A stretch of DNA of 64,000 nucleotides from Pseudomonas sp. LS44. GTDB lineage: Bacteria; Pseudomonadota; Gammaproteobacteria; Pseudomonadales; Pseudomonadaceae. Every line of letters begins with the position of its first letter. Position 1 is the stretch's first letter. The stretch covers positions 3,100,001-3,164,000 of the forward strand of contig NZ_CP102830.1 of assembly GCF_024730785.1 (NCBI RefSeq), in the 5' to 3' direction. This document shows, one piece after another, positions 19,675-30,441 of the stretch. A program made the translations under genes and the position numbers. The notes under the pieces were generated by a model. That model ran no database searches. It had not been told where the DNA came from and saw only the letters and a list, made by a program, of their open reading frames with translations.

Positions 19675-22269
19675 ATGTCATCGCGTAAATTCGGACTCAA
19701 TCTCGTGGTCTTCGTGGCAGTCGCCGCGCTGTTCACCGGTTTCTGGGCCCTCATCAACCGACCAGTCAGTGCGCCCGACTGGCCCGAGCAAATTTCCGGC
19801 TTCTCCTTCTCGCCGTTCCGGCTGAATCAGAACCCGCAGAAGAACCAGTACCCGAGCGACGCACAGATTCGTCAGGATCTGGAACTGGTCAGCAAGCAGA
19901 CCGACAGCATTCGCACCTATTCAGTCGAAGGCACCCTCGCCGACATCCCGCGCCTGGCCGAAGAGTTCGGCCTGCGCGTGACGCTTGGCGTGTGGATCAG
20001 CCCGGACGAGGAGCGCAACGAGCGGGAAATCGCCAAAGCCATCGAAATCGCCAACGACTCGCGCAGCGTGGTTCGTGTGGTGATCGGCAACGAAGCGATG
20101 TTCCGCCGCGAAATCACCGCCGAAAAGCTGATCACCTACCTCGACCGCGTGCGCGCGGCCGTCAAGGTACCGGTCACCACTTCCGAGCAGTGGCACATCT
20201 GGCAGGATCACCCGGAGCTGGCCAAGCACGTCGACCTGATCGCCGCCCACGTGCTGCCCTACTGGGAGTTCGTGCCGATGGAGGACGCCACCGAGTTCGT
20301 CCTCGAGCGTGCCAAAGACCTGAAAAAACTGTTCCCGAAGAAACCTTTGCTGCTGTCCGAAGTGGGCTGGCCGAGCAACGGCCGGATGCGCGGCGGTGCC
20401 GATGCCACCCAGGCGGATCAGGCCATCTACCTGCGCACCCTGGTGCACGCGCTGAACTCCAAGGGTTACAACTACTTCGTCATCGAAGCCTTCGACCAGC
20501 CGTGGAAAGCCAGCGAAGAAGGCTCGGTCGGCGCCTACTGGGGCGTCTACAACGCCGAACGCCAGGCGAAGTTCAACTTCGAAGGACCGGTGGTGGCCAT
20601 CCCGCAGTGGCGCGTACTGGCCATCGGCTCGGTGATTCTCGCCCTGCTCGCCCTGACCCTGATGCTGATCGACGGCAGCGCCCTGCGTCAGCGCGGCCGC
20701 ACCTTCCTGACCTTCGTCGCCTTTGCCGGCGGCTCGGTACTGGTGTGGATCGGCTATGACTACAGCCAGCAATACGCTACCTGGTTCAGCCTGACCGTCG
20801 GCGGCCTGCTGGGTATCGGCGCGCTGGGCGTGTTCATCGTCCTGCTCACCGAAGCCCATGAGCTGGCGGAAACCGTGTGGACCCGCACGCGTCGTCGGCC
20901 ATTCATGCCCGTGCTCGCCGATGCGGCTTATCGGCCCAAGGTTTCGGTGCATGTGCCCTGCTACAACGAGCCGCCGGAGATGGTCAAACAGACCCTCGAC
21001 GCCTTGGCCGCCCTCGATTACCCGGACTACGAAGTCCTGATTATCGACAACAACACCAAGGACCCGGCTGTCTGGGAACCGGTGAAGGCCTATTGCGAAC
21101 AGCTCGGCCCGCGCTTCAAGTTCTTCCACGTCGCGCCACTGCACGGTTTCAAGGGTGGCGCGCTGAACTACATCCTGCCGCACACCGCGCCGGACGCCGA
21201 AGTGGTCGCGGTGATCGACTCCGATTACTGCGTCAACAAGAACTGGCTCAAGCACATGGTGCCGCACTTCGCCGATCCGAAGATCGCCGTGGTGCAATCG
21301 CCGCAGGACTACCGCGACGGCGAGGAAAACACCTTCAAGAAGCTCTGCTACGCCGAGTACAAGGGTTTCTTCCATATCGGCATGGTGACCCGCAACGATC
21401 GCAACGCGATCATCCAGCACGGCACCATGACCATGATCCGCCGCACCGTGATGGACGAACTGCAGTGGGCCGACTGGACCATCTGCGAGGACGCCGAACT
21501 GGGTCTGCGCGTGTTCGAGAAAGGCTATGCGGCCGCCTATGCCCACGACAGCTTTGGTCGCGGACTGATGCCGGATACCTTCATCGACTACAAGAAACAG
21601 CGCTTCCGCTGGGCCTACGGCGCCATTCAGATCATGAAGGGTCATGCCCGCAGCCTGTTCCTTGGCAAGGATTGCGAGCTGAAGAGCGGCCAGCGCTATC
21701 ACTTCATCGCCGGTTGGCTGCCGTGGATTGCCGACGGCCTGAACATCTTCTTCACCATCGGCGCGCTGCTCTGGTCGGCGGCGATGATCATCGTACCGAC
21801 GCGGGTCGACCCGCCGCTGCTGATCTTCGCGATTCCGCCGCTGGCGCTGTTCTTGTTCAAGTTCGGCAAGATCATGTTCCTCTATCAGCGCGCGGTCGGG
21901 GTCAATCTCAAAGACGCGTTCTGCGCCGCGGTGGCTGGTCTGGCCTTGTCGCACACCATCGCCAAGGCGGTGCTGTACGGCACGTTCACCAAGACCATTC
22001 CGTTCTTCCGCACGCCGAAGATGGCCTCCAACCACGGCATCATGGTGGCGCTGGCCGAGGCCCGCGAAGAAGTGTTCATCATGTTGCTACTGTGGGGCGC
22101 GGCCATCGGCATCGGCGTCGTCCAGGGCTTCCCCAGCGCGGACGTGAAGTTCTGGGTGGCAATGCTGCTGGTGCAATCGCTGCCTTATCTGGCCGCGCTG
22201 GTCATGGCGATGCTCTCGTCGCTGCCCAAGCCGCTGGAAGAGCCGACTGCCGACGAGGTGCCGGCCTGA
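19675..22269 (+). CDS. ndvB: Beta-glucan synthase NdvB-like: GH17 domain fused to GT2 glycosyltransferase
   Basis: An inner-membrane enzyme of 864 residues. After an N-terminal membrane helix (residues 8-27) comes a GH17-like beta-1,3-glucanase/transglucosylase domain with candidate catalytic glutamates in VVIGNEAMFR (E140) and LLLSEVGWPSNG (E229). Two membrane helices follow, then a GT2 domain with D515-S-D517, the E605-D606 acid pair and the QxxRW motif (Q642, R645, W646), then more membrane helices. This architecture and the adjacent dapE match P. aeruginosa ndvB (PA1163 next to PA1162), involved in periplasmic cyclic beta-1,3-glucans and biofilm antibiotic tolerance. Start ATG 19675 is chosen for the signal-like N-terminus. 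Confidence 0.88.
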   Translation: MSSRKFGLNLVVFVAVAALFTGFWALINRPVSAPDWPEQISGFSFSPFRLNQNPQKNQYPSDAQIRQDLELVSKQTDSIRTYSVEGTLADIPRLAEEFGLRVTLGVWISPDEERNEREIAKAIEIANDSRSVVRVVIGNEAMFRREITAEKLITYLDRVRAAVKVPVTTSEQWHIWQDHPELAKHVDLIAAHVLPYWEFVPMEDATEFVLERAKDLKKLFPKKPLLLSEVGWPSNGRMRGGADATQADQAIYLRTLVHALNSKGYNYFVIEAFDQPWKASEEGSVGAYWGVYNAERQAKFNFEGPVVAIPQWRVLAIGSVILALLALTLMLIDGSALRQRGRTFLTFVAFAGGSVLVWIGYDYSQQYATWFSLTVGGLLGIGALGVFIVLLTEAHELAETVWTRTRRRPFMPVLADAAYRPKVSVHVPCYNEPPEMVKQTLDALAALDYPDYEVLIIDNNTKDPAVWEPVKAYCEQLGPRFKFFHVAPLHGFKGGALNYILPHTAPDAEVVAVIDSDYCVNKNWLKHMVPHFADPKIAVVQSPQDYRDGEENTFKKLCYAEYKGFFHIGMVTRNDRNAIIQHGTMTMIRRTVMDELQWADWTICEDAELGLRVFEKGYAAAYAHDSFGRGLMPDTFIDYKKQRFRWAYGAIQIMKGHARSLFLGKDCELKSGQRYHFIAGWLPWIADGLNIFFTIGALLWSAAMIIVPTRVDPPLLIFAIPPLALFLFKFGKIMFLYQRAVGVNLKDAFCAAVAGLALSHTIAKAVLYGTFTKTIPFFRTPKMASNHGIMVALAEAREEVFIMLLLWGAAIGIGVVQGFPSADVKFWVAMLLVQSLPYLAALVMAMLSSLPKPLEEPTADEVPA

Positions 22270-22323
22270 CAGGGCAAGGCGATAGCGCCCTCCGCGCTAC
22301 GCTGAACCGCCCCGCGCAATAGC

Positions 22324-22350
22324 AAACGGCGACCTTAGGGTCGCCGTTTT
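22324..22350 (+). terminator. Rho-independent terminator after ndvB
   Basis: A perfect 11-bp stem (AAACGGCGACC and GGTCGCCGTTT, 4-nt loop) ends in TTTT, 55 bp after the ndvB stop. Confidence 0.85.
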
Positions 22351-22357
22351 GCATTAA

Positions 22358-24369
<2,012 letters not shown>

Positions 24370-24395
24370 CTTGCTGCGGCGACAGGAACTCTGCG

Positions 24396-24779
24396 ATGCG
24401 CCAACCGGATATCGAGATCTACCTCAAGGATGCCGACCACACCGCCATCACCGGCTGGCTGAGCCAGGCGCTCGGGCCGTGCTCCGAATGGCGGCAAAAA
24501 GGCCAGACCTACAAGTGCGAAGTCGACAGCGCGGCGGGACTTATTCCCCTGACCTGGCTGCCGAAGGCCGTGGGCAAATGGCACAGCCTGTATCTGGAGA
24601 GTGCCGATACACCGTGGGCTGACGATCTGGCGTGTGCCCGGGCGGCCTTCGCCGCGCTGGGCGTGGAGGTGCGCTGCGCGCCGGGCAGTTGGCAGGAAGA
24701 TGAAAGCGAGGAAACCGCCGATCGCTGGATTCGCGTCAGCGCCGATGGCGAAGAAGAAATCGTCTGGCACACCAGTTGA
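24396..24779 (+). CDS. Conserved hypothetical protein
   Basis: A 127-residue acidic, soluble protein with no recognisable motif (MRQPDIEIYLKDADHTAITGW at the start, DEEIVWHTS-type acidic end). It lies 26 bp after rlmA in the same direction. In P. aeruginosa a small hypothetical gene occupies the same place between the cold-shock gene and rrmA, so it is probably a conserved gene, but I cannot suggest a function. Confidence 0.75.
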   Translation: MRQPDIEIYLKDADHTAITGWLSQALGPCSEWRQKGQTYKCEVDSAAGLIPLTWLPKAVGKWHSLYLESADTPWADDLACARAAFAALGVEVRCAPGSWQEDESEETADRWIRVSADGEEEIVWHTS

Positions 24780-24783
24780 TCAA

Positions 24784-24981
24784 GCAGGCCGTTGAAAAAC
24801 GTAACGAGCGAAGGCTAGACAAGGCGCAACGACCAACGGGAGTAACAGCCGCAGGCTGGCCCGAAGGGTGAGCGCCAGCGAATAAATCAGGCGAAAAAGC
24901 GAGTTTACGAGTAGTAAATGAGCATTTTGAGCCTGATTTCAACGCGGTATAGCCGAGCGCAGTAGTTTTTCAACGGCCTGC
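24784..24981. mobile_element. 198-bp MITE-like element with 17-bp terminal inverted repeats
   Basis: The ends GCAGGCCGTTGAAAAAC (24784-24800) and its exact reverse complement (24965-24981) bound an AT-richer, non-coding interior. It lies five bases after the stop of the small conserved gene. No transposase is present, so it would be non-autonomous. Confidence 0.75.
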
Positions 24982-24986
24982 TAGAC

Positions 24987-25036
24987 GTAGGGCGGGTGCA
25001 ACCCGCCGAATGCAACGCGGGTTGCACCCGCCCTAC
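24987..25036. repeat. Inverted repeat GTAGGGCGGGTGCAACCCGC
   Basis: Two perfect 20-nt arms are separated by 10 nt. The same arms occur at 49221-49284 with a 24-nt spacer. The 24780-25099 gap therefore holds this repeat, the MITE-like element and the csp terminator, and no gene. Confidence 0.85.
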
Positions 25037-25054
25037 GCATGGTAAACCCCAGAA

Positions 25055-25088
25055 AGCAAAAGGCCCGTCAATTGACGGGCCTTTTGCT
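25055..25088 (-). terminator. Perfect 34-bp palindromic terminator after the cold-shock gene
   Basis: The sequence is its own exact reverse complement, with AGCAAAAGGCCCGTCAA as one arm and TTTTGCT at the end. It lies 11 bp after the csp stop and can work in both directions, also shielding against read-through from the plus-strand genes. Confidence 0.85.
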
Positions 25089-25099
25089 GTTCCGAACGA

Positions 25100-25309
25100 T
25101 TAAGTCCGGGAAACGTCTTCTGCCTGCGGGCCTTTCTGACCATCGATAACGGAGAACTCGACGCGCTCGCCCTCGCTCAGTGAGCGATGACCCTCGCCAC
25201 GAATGGCGCGGTAGTGAACGAATACGTCAGCGCCACTTTCACGCTGAATGAAGCCATAGCCCTTGGCATCATTGAACCATTTGACGGTCCCACTTTCACG
25301 ATCAGCCAT
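25100..25309 (-). CDS. Cold-shock domain protein (CspA family)
   Basis: A 69-residue single-stranded RNA/DNA-binding cold-shock protein. RNP1 is in [15 protein letters not shown] (residues 7-21) and RNP2 in DVFVHYRAI. It is slightly divergent from the major CspA ([19 protein letters not shown] in place of HFSAI), so it may be a constitutive or stationary-phase paralogue. ATG 25309 has AGAGTTGTA upstream. A leader of roughly 100 nt before it could carry the usual cold-shock mRNA structure, which I cannot judge by eye. Confidence 0.93.
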   Translation of the reverse strand: MADRESGTVKWFNDAKGYGFIQRESGADVFVHYRAIRGEGHRSLSEGERVEFSVIDGQKGPQAEDVSRT

Positions 25310-25485
25310 TACAACACTCTCCAACTCGCATTTTTGTTATTGCCTCTGACGAGGTATCGACGGCTCCGTAACGACGCTGCCCCGCTGCTAAAGCAGACAA
25401 AGGCATAACGCAGTCAAAAGACACCGCTATCGGAGTATAAAGCAAGCGCAAAACCTGCCAAGAAATTTTTCCGACCGCCGGTAAC

Positions 25486-25516
25486 GCCCGCAGCACTAGC
25501 GCTGCAGGCTTTTTTT
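25486..25516 (+). terminator. Plus-strand terminator-like hairpin with seven T, no obvious upstream gene
   Basis: A nearly perfect 9-bp stem (GCCCGCAGC and GCTGCAGGC, 6-nt loop) is followed by TTTTTTT on the plus strand. It touches the 3' end of the minus-strand DUF4340 gene. The T-run orientation suits a plus-strand transcript, yet no plus-strand gene precedes it. Confidence 0.55.
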
Positions 25517-25517
25517 G

Positions 25518-26495
25518 TCACTTTTTGGTGAGGACTTCCTTGAGGGTTTTGGCCAACGCGCGGTATTGCTCGGTTTCGATTCGATAGGCCCAATCGGCTT
25601 TGGCTGGCAGTTGCTCGGCATCGAAGTCGCTGCGCTTGGACAGCGTCATCCAGAACTGCTCGCCCTGTGCATACAGCGCACCGCTCAGTTGGCCGGCACT
25701 GAAACTCTCCAGCTCGAACTCGAGCAATGCCGGGGTTTTGAACTGCACCTGAGCCAACGGCGCGGCATCGGCGAATTCCAGGCGACCGAACAGGTTGGCC
25801 ATGCCATTGGCCGCCGCCTCGTAGGGCGGTCGCTGGCCGGCGGGCAGTGGGTCGACCTTGAAATTCGACTCGCTGGCCTGGTCGCGATACACGCTCAGGC
25901 GATCGCCATTGGCGTAGCGCACCGTGATGCGCTTGATGCTGGCGAACGGAATCGCCGCCACGCGCCGATCCAGCCATTGCTGCTCTTCGACCGGCAGGCT
26001 AATCGGCTTGTCGATCAGCCACACCTGATCGTCACCGACCAAGCGCACCAGCTGCCCTTCGCCCTGCTGAGCCGGCTTGCCAACCAGCAGCCCCAGAGGT
26101 TGCCCACCCGCCACTTGCAGGTTGATCCGCGCGGCTTGCTGTGGGCCCTTCTCCACTAGCCCGAGTTGTGCATGCAGCTGCGGGTTGCGGGTTTTCGCTT
26201 CGATCTTGCGGGCCTCGCCCAGCGCTCGCAACAGGCTGTTCACTGCCGCCGCAGAGGCCGGATAAGCGGCCTTGGCCGGCACCAGCCAGACGTTATCGCG
26301 ACGTTCCAGGCGTACCAGCGGCTGCCCGGGACTGCTTACCTCCAGCGCAGCGACCTCGCTCAAGCGGCCTTGCAAGGTAGGCAGCAAAGGCTCGCGGGCG
26401 ACCGTCGGCTCCGGCCGCGAGGCGTGGAGCCAGAAGTACGCCACGCCCAACGCCAGGGTGATCAGCGCCAGCAGCAGAAACGATTTGCGGCTCAT
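25518..26495 (-). CDS. DUF4340 family protein of the Gld-like ABC operon
   Basis: A 325-residue protein with an N-terminal membrane anchor (MSRKSFLLLALITLALGVAYFWLHA) and a periplasmic region typical of DUF4340 (QGRLSEVAALEVSSPGQPLVRLERRDNVWLV and YPASAAAVNSLL). It is the last gene of an ABC ATPase / permease / GldG-like / DUF4340 operon, 12 bp after the GldG-like gene. Members of this family are almost always found with such transporters, but the substrate is unknown. Confidence 0.85.
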   Translation of the reverse strand: MSRKSFLLLALITLALGVAYFWLHASRPEPTVAREPLLPTLQGRLSEVAALEVSSPGQPLVRLERRDNVWLVPAKAAYPASAAAVNSLLRALGEARKIEAKTRNPQLHAQLGLVEKGPQQAARINLQVAGGQPLGLLVGKPAQQGEGQLVRLVGDDQVWLIDKPISLPVEEQQWLDRRVAAIPFASIKRITVRYANGDRLSVYRDQASESNFKVDPLPAGQRPPYEAAANGMANLFGRLEFADAAPLAQVQFKTPALLEFELESFSAGQLSGALYAQGEQFWMTLSKRSDFDAEQLPAKADWAYRIETEQYRALAKTLKEVLTKK

Positions 26496-26507
26496 ATCAC
26501 CCCTCCC

Positions 26508-28346
26508 TTAGCTGTGCCGGCGACGACGCCACAGGCCCAGCGCCAACACGCCAAGGGTCAGTAGCAGCGGCACCAGCACGATGTTGGCGAACTTCAGGGT
26601 GCGGCCCAGCGCTTCGATGTTGGCGTTGAGCTGGTAGCGCACCTCGCGCAGTTCCTTGCGCAGGGTGAGCCGCTCCTGGATGAACTGCTGCACGGTGGCT
26701 TGCTGTTCGGGGGTCAATTCCAGGGTTTTGCTCGGGTCCTGCTTCTGCTGCAGCGTGGCGAGTTGCTGTTCGGTTTCGCTGAGGCGTTTTTGCAGCGTCT
26801 CCTCCTTCTCGCGGAACTGCACCTCGGCACCGCGTTGCAGCTCTTCGACCACCGTGAACGGGCGGCTGAAGCGACCACGCGACCGCACGCTGATCAGCGC
26901 ATCGGAACCGGCCAGGTTATCCAGCGCATTGATCGCGAAGGTGCCGTTGTCGGCCCACGGCTGTGGCACACGCTGGCCGAACATCTCCTGCACCTGCACC
27001 CACATGCGGTCGGTGAGCATGTCGGTATCGGCGACAGCGATCACGTTGATGCTGGCGGCTTCCTTGAGGCCATCTTTCTGACCTTCGATGCCATTGGGGA
27101 AGGCGCTTTGCGCCGGTCCGCTGATACGCGCGGCGATGGCATAGCGCTCGCCGGTCGGTTGCAGCTCGCGGATCAGGCTTTCCGGGTTGCTCAACGCGGT
27201 GAAACGCGCCGCATCGAACGGCATGGAATACGCCGAGCTGTGGATCAGCGGGGTGAACTGGGTCTTGCTGCCTTCCAGCGGCTCCAGAATACCCGCAGTG
27301 GCCACGGTGATGTTTTCCAGGCCGGCGGTGCTCACGTCGGTTTGGTCGATGGCGTTTTTCTGCACATTCAACCAAGCCGCATGGCGTACCGCGCGTTGGC
27401 CCTGGCCCATGCTCACCGACATGGCGTAAGAGCCGTCGCCGAGCACTTTGCCCGGTACCAGGCGCAGGCCCCAGGCCTTGAACAGCGGCTCGAGATCGGA
27501 AGACTTGTCCTCCCCGCCCATGTCACCCGGCATCGGCGTGCTGTGGTCGGCTTCGCTGTACGGATCGACGAATACCAGCAGCTTGCCGCCGCGCAGGACG
27601 AACTGGTCGATCGCATACAGGGTTTGCTGCGGCAGGTTTTTCGGGTGTACCAGCAGCAGTACCGACACCGTGTCCGGAATGCGGTCGAGATCCGGCTTGA
27701 GGCTTTCCAACTTGAACTGCTGGCGCAGGTCTTCCATGACCATCCACGGCGAGGTCGGCTGGCGCGCGGCCATGTCGAAGCCGCCATTGATTTGCAGGGT
27801 CGAGAGCACGCCGATGGTCGGCAGCTCCGGTTTGGCCAGGCTCTGCACCAGACGGCTGATGTCGTATTCGAGGAATTCCTCGTGATCGAGCGGGAAGAAC
27901 GGAATCACCTGGCGGGCATCCACCGAATTGGTGCCAGCCAGGCCGAAGTACACCTGATCGCCACTCTGGTTCAGCGGTACGGCCTGCAGACCGAACTGCG
28001 CGGCGCGGTCTTCATCTTCCGAGAACGGCTCGGGGTCGATGATGTGCAGCTTGAGCTTGCCGTCGGCCTCACGCTCGTAGGCCTTGAGCATTTCTTCGAC
28101 GCGCCGCGCGTAGTTACGCAGCTGCACCACATCCTTGGTGGCCTTGTCGGAGTAGAAGAAGTACAGGTTGATCGGCTCATCCAGCTCGGCAAGGATCTTC
28201 TTGGTACCGGCCGAGGTGGTGTAGAGCTTCTGTTCGGTCAGGTCCAGGCGCGCATCGGTGAGCGCCAGGCTGGAGAACATGTTGAGCGCGAGAAACGCCA
28301 GGGCAATCACGAGCAGCCCGACGCTGGAATACATCAACTTTTTCAT
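26508..28346 (-). CDS. GldG-like membrane component of ABC transporter
   Basis: A 612-residue protein with one N-terminal membrane helix (residues 5-27), a large periplasmic region of the ABC-type uncharacterised transport domain (RLDLTEQKLYTTSAGTKKILAELDEPINLYFFYSD), a coiled-coil stretch (about residues 515-560, rich in E, Q and L) and a C-terminal membrane helix ending in RRRRHS. It resembles GldG, which pairs with GldA/GldF in gliding Bacteroidetes; in Pseudomonas the operon lies beside plsB and its substrate is unknown. The start is 10 bp after the permease gene. Confidence 0.87.
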   Translation of the reverse strand: MKKLMYSSVGLLVIALAFLALNMFSSLALTDARLDLTEQKLYTTSAGTKKILAELDEPINLYFFYSDKATKDVVQLRNYARRVEEMLKAYEREADGKLKLHIIDPEPFSEDEDRAAQFGLQAVPLNQSGDQVYFGLAGTNSVDARQVIPFFPLDHEEFLEYDISRLVQSLAKPELPTIGVLSTLQINGGFDMAARQPTSPWMVMEDLRQQFKLESLKPDLDRIPDTVSVLLLVHPKNLPQQTLYAIDQFVLRGGKLLVFVDPYSEADHSTPMPGDMGGEDKSSDLEPLFKAWGLRLVPGKVLGDGSYAMSVSMGQGQRAVRHAAWLNVQKNAIDQTDVSTAGLENITVATAGILEPLEGSKTQFTPLIHSSAYSMPFDAARFTALSNPESLIRELQPTGERYAIAARISGPAQSAFPNGIEGQKDGLKEAASINVIAVADTDMLTDRMWVQVQEMFGQRVPQPWADNGTFAINALDNLAGSDALISVRSRGRFSRPFTVVEELQRGAEVQFREKEETLQKRLSETEQQLATLQQKQDPSKTLELTPEQQATVQQFIQERLTLRKELREVRYQLNANIEALGRTLKFANIVLVPLLLTLGVLALGLWRRRRHS

Positions 28347-28356
28347 ACGGGCATCC

Positions 28357-29088
28357 TCAGTCGGCTTTCTTCAGGTCAACCACCACGGCGGTGGCGGCCA
28401 GCCAAGCGGTAATCAGGCTGACGAAATACAGCAGGTCGCGCAGATCGATCACGCCCTTGCTGATTGCGTCGAAGCGGGTCAGAAAGCTCAACGAAGCCAC
28501 CGAGTCCACCAGCCATTGCGGCGCCCAGCTGAAGCTGTCGAGCACCATCGGGAAGCCGCTGACGATGAACACGAAGCACATGCTCACGGCGAGGATGAAG
28601 GCGATCACCTGGTTCTTGGCCAGCGCCGACATGCACGAGCCGATGGCCAGGTACGAGCCGGCCAGCAGCCAGCTGCCCAGATAACCGGTGGCGATGGCGC
28701 CATTGTCCGGCTCACCCAGGTAATTGACGGTGATGATCATCGGGAAGGTCAGCAGCAAGGCCAGGCCGGCAAATACCCAAGCGGCGAGGAACTTGCCCAG
28801 CACCGCCTCGAAGCGGGTGATTGGCAGGGTCATCAGCAGTTCGATGGAGCCGGACTTGCGCTCCTCGGCCCACAGGCGCATGGCGATGGCCGGCACCAGG
28901 AACAGGTACAACCACGGATGGAAGTTGAAGAACGGCGACAAATCGGCCTGACCACTCTCGAAGAAACCGCCGAGGTAGAAGGTGAACACCCCGGACAGCA
29001 CGAGGAAAATCAGGATGAACACATAGGCCAGCGGCGTGGCGAAATAGCTCGCCAGTTCGCGTTTGAAGACCACCGGTAACTGCTTCAT
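28357..29088 (-). CDS. ABC transporter permease (GldF-like, ABC-2 type)
   Basis: A 243-residue integral membrane protein with about six helices, starting MKQLPVVFKRELASYFATPLAYVFI. The conserved RLWAEERKSGSIELLMTLPITRFEAVLGKF loop is the ABC-2 permease signature that contacts the ATPase. ATG 29088 overlaps the ATPase stop in an ATGA; the much longer open frame upstream of it is a shadow of the ATPase gene. Confidence 0.9.
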   Translation of the reverse strand: MKQLPVVFKRELASYFATPLAYVFILIFLVLSGVFTFYLGGFFESGQADLSPFFNFHPWLYLFLVPAIAMRLWAEERKSGSIELLMTLPITRFEAVLGKFLAAWVFAGLALLLTFPMIITVNYLGEPDNGAIATGYLGSWLLAGSYLAIGSCMSALAKNQVIAFILAVSMCFVFIVSGFPMVLDSFSWAPQWLVDSVASLSFLTRFDAISKGVIDLRDLLYFVSLITAWLAATAVVVDLKKAD

Positions 29089-30008
29089 ACCAACTCCCCC
29101 CGCGTCAGGCTGCGGAACACTTCGTCCAGGCGGCCACACTCCACATTCAATTCGGTCACCGCCCAGCCCCGCTGAGCGATCAGCGCATTGACCTGCGGGA
29201 AGATCACCTGGCCCGGCTGGGCGAGCACGGTCAGGCTGTGTTCCAGCTCGTTGACCTCGACCCCGGCGACACCCGGCAAACCGCCAAGAGCGGCCTGATC
29301 GAGCGCTTCGGCGCCGACCAGGGTGACGGCCTGGTGGTAGCGCGAGCGGCTTTCCAGCTCGAACGGCGTGCCATCGGCAAGCAGCTTGCCCTGGGCGATC
29401 ACTACTGCACGGGTGCACACCGCGGTGACTTCTTCGAGGATGTGCGTGGAAATGATGACGATCTTGTCCTTGGCCAGGCTCTGAATCAGCCCGCGGACCT
29501 GATGCTTCTGGTTCGGATCGAGGCCATCGGTGGGCTCGTCGAGGATCAGCACCTTGGGATCGTGAAGAATCGCCTGAGCCAGACCGACGCGGCGTTTGAA
29601 GCCCTTGGACAGGGTTTCGATGGATTGCTCGAGCACCTTGTCGAGTTCCACCCGCTCGACCGCCAGGGCGACCCGCCGGCGCTTCTCGGCGCCCCGGAAA
29701 CCGCGGATCTCGGCGATGAATTCGAGGAAGCCGCGCACCGTCATATCGCCATAGCAAGGCGCGCCTTCCGGCAAATAACCGATCTGCTGCTGGGCTTTGA
29801 GTGTCTGGCTCTGGATGTCGAAACCGAGAACGCTGGCAGTGCCGGAAGTCGGCGCCAGAAAGCCGGTGAGCATCTTCATGGTGGTGGATTTACCGGCGCC
29901 ATTCGGGCCGAGAAAACCCAACACTTCCCCTTCTTGAACGCGGAAGGACAGGTTGTCCACCGCAATGTGCTGAGCGAATCGTTTCGTTAGATTTTTTATT
30001 TCGATCAT
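29085..30008 (-). CDS. ABC transporter ATP-binding protein (GldA-like)
   Basis: A 307-residue ATPase with Walker A GPNGAGKST (residues 34-42), the Q-loop (QQIGYLPEGAPCYGDMTV), the signature region LSKGFKRRVGLAQA, Walker B VLILDEPTDGLDP and the switch histidine in IISTHILEEV. The C-terminal extension of about 90 residues is typical of GldA/NatA-type exporters. It heads the four-gene operon; the 433-bp region upstream holds a MITE-like element and no other gene. Confidence 0.93.
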   Translation of the reverse strand: MIEIKNLTKRFAQHIAVDNLSFRVQEGEVLGFLGPNGAGKSTTMKMLTGFLAPTSGTASVLGFDIQSQTLKAQQQIGYLPEGAPCYGDMTVRGFLEFIAEIRGFRGAEKRRRVALAVERVELDKVLEQSIETLSKGFKRRVGLAQAILHDPKVLILDEPTDGLDPNQKHQVRGLIQSLAKDKIVIISTHILEEVTAVCTRAVVIAQGKLLADGTPFELESRSRYHQAVTLVGAEALDQAALGGLPGVAGVEVNELEHSLTVLAQPGQVIFPQVNALIAQRGWAVTELNVECGRLDEVFRSLTRGELV

Positions 30009-30236
30009 GGTCTCTCACCATCACGATGAAAAACCCACTCGCCACCCATACGAGCTTGCCTACGATCCGCTTGTCTGGCCCTAGCACGAGATCGTAAACA
30101 GGCTCTAAGCACAGCGAGATGGGTCTTGAAAAATGCCGGGGGACTATAAGGAGAGGCGCCCCGGCTATGCAAGACAGCCGAAGTTTCTGGAAGTTGCAGA
30201 TCTGGGTAGGAAATTCAGGTAGTTACACAACCACTA

Positions 30237-30395
30237 GTGGCCTGTGCGGTTAATTGGTTACCTCAAGTTCGGATGACTGAGGCTCTGAGACAAGGCGCCG
30301 CGACGAGTCATAGCAGGGCTATGGCGAGGAGCGGTAACGCAGTATCAGGGCCTCAGACGCCGAAATTGACTAACTGAATTAACCAAACAGGCCAC
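30237..30395 (+). mobile_element. 159-bp MITE-like element, copy 1
   Basis: The element is bounded by imperfect terminal inverted repeats (GTGGCCTGT, two variable bases, GGTTAATT). It is about 97 percent identical (five differences by my alignment) to the reverse complement of the 159-bp copy at 37082-37240. It has no coding capacity. The rest of the 30009-30441 gap shows no gene. Confidence 0.85.
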
Positions 30396-30441
30396 CCGCA
30401 GCCTTGGGCTCTTGCAGCCCAAGGCATGAGCCCAACAAAAC

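Noticed and set aside
19921..22035. 704-codon minus-strand open frame opposite ndvB
   Set aside because: Histidine-, glutamate- and glycine-rich shadow without a recognisable domain.
25187..25408. Plus-strand 73-codon open frame over the cold-shock gene
   Set aside because: It is the antisense of the cold-shock domain and has no ribosome site.
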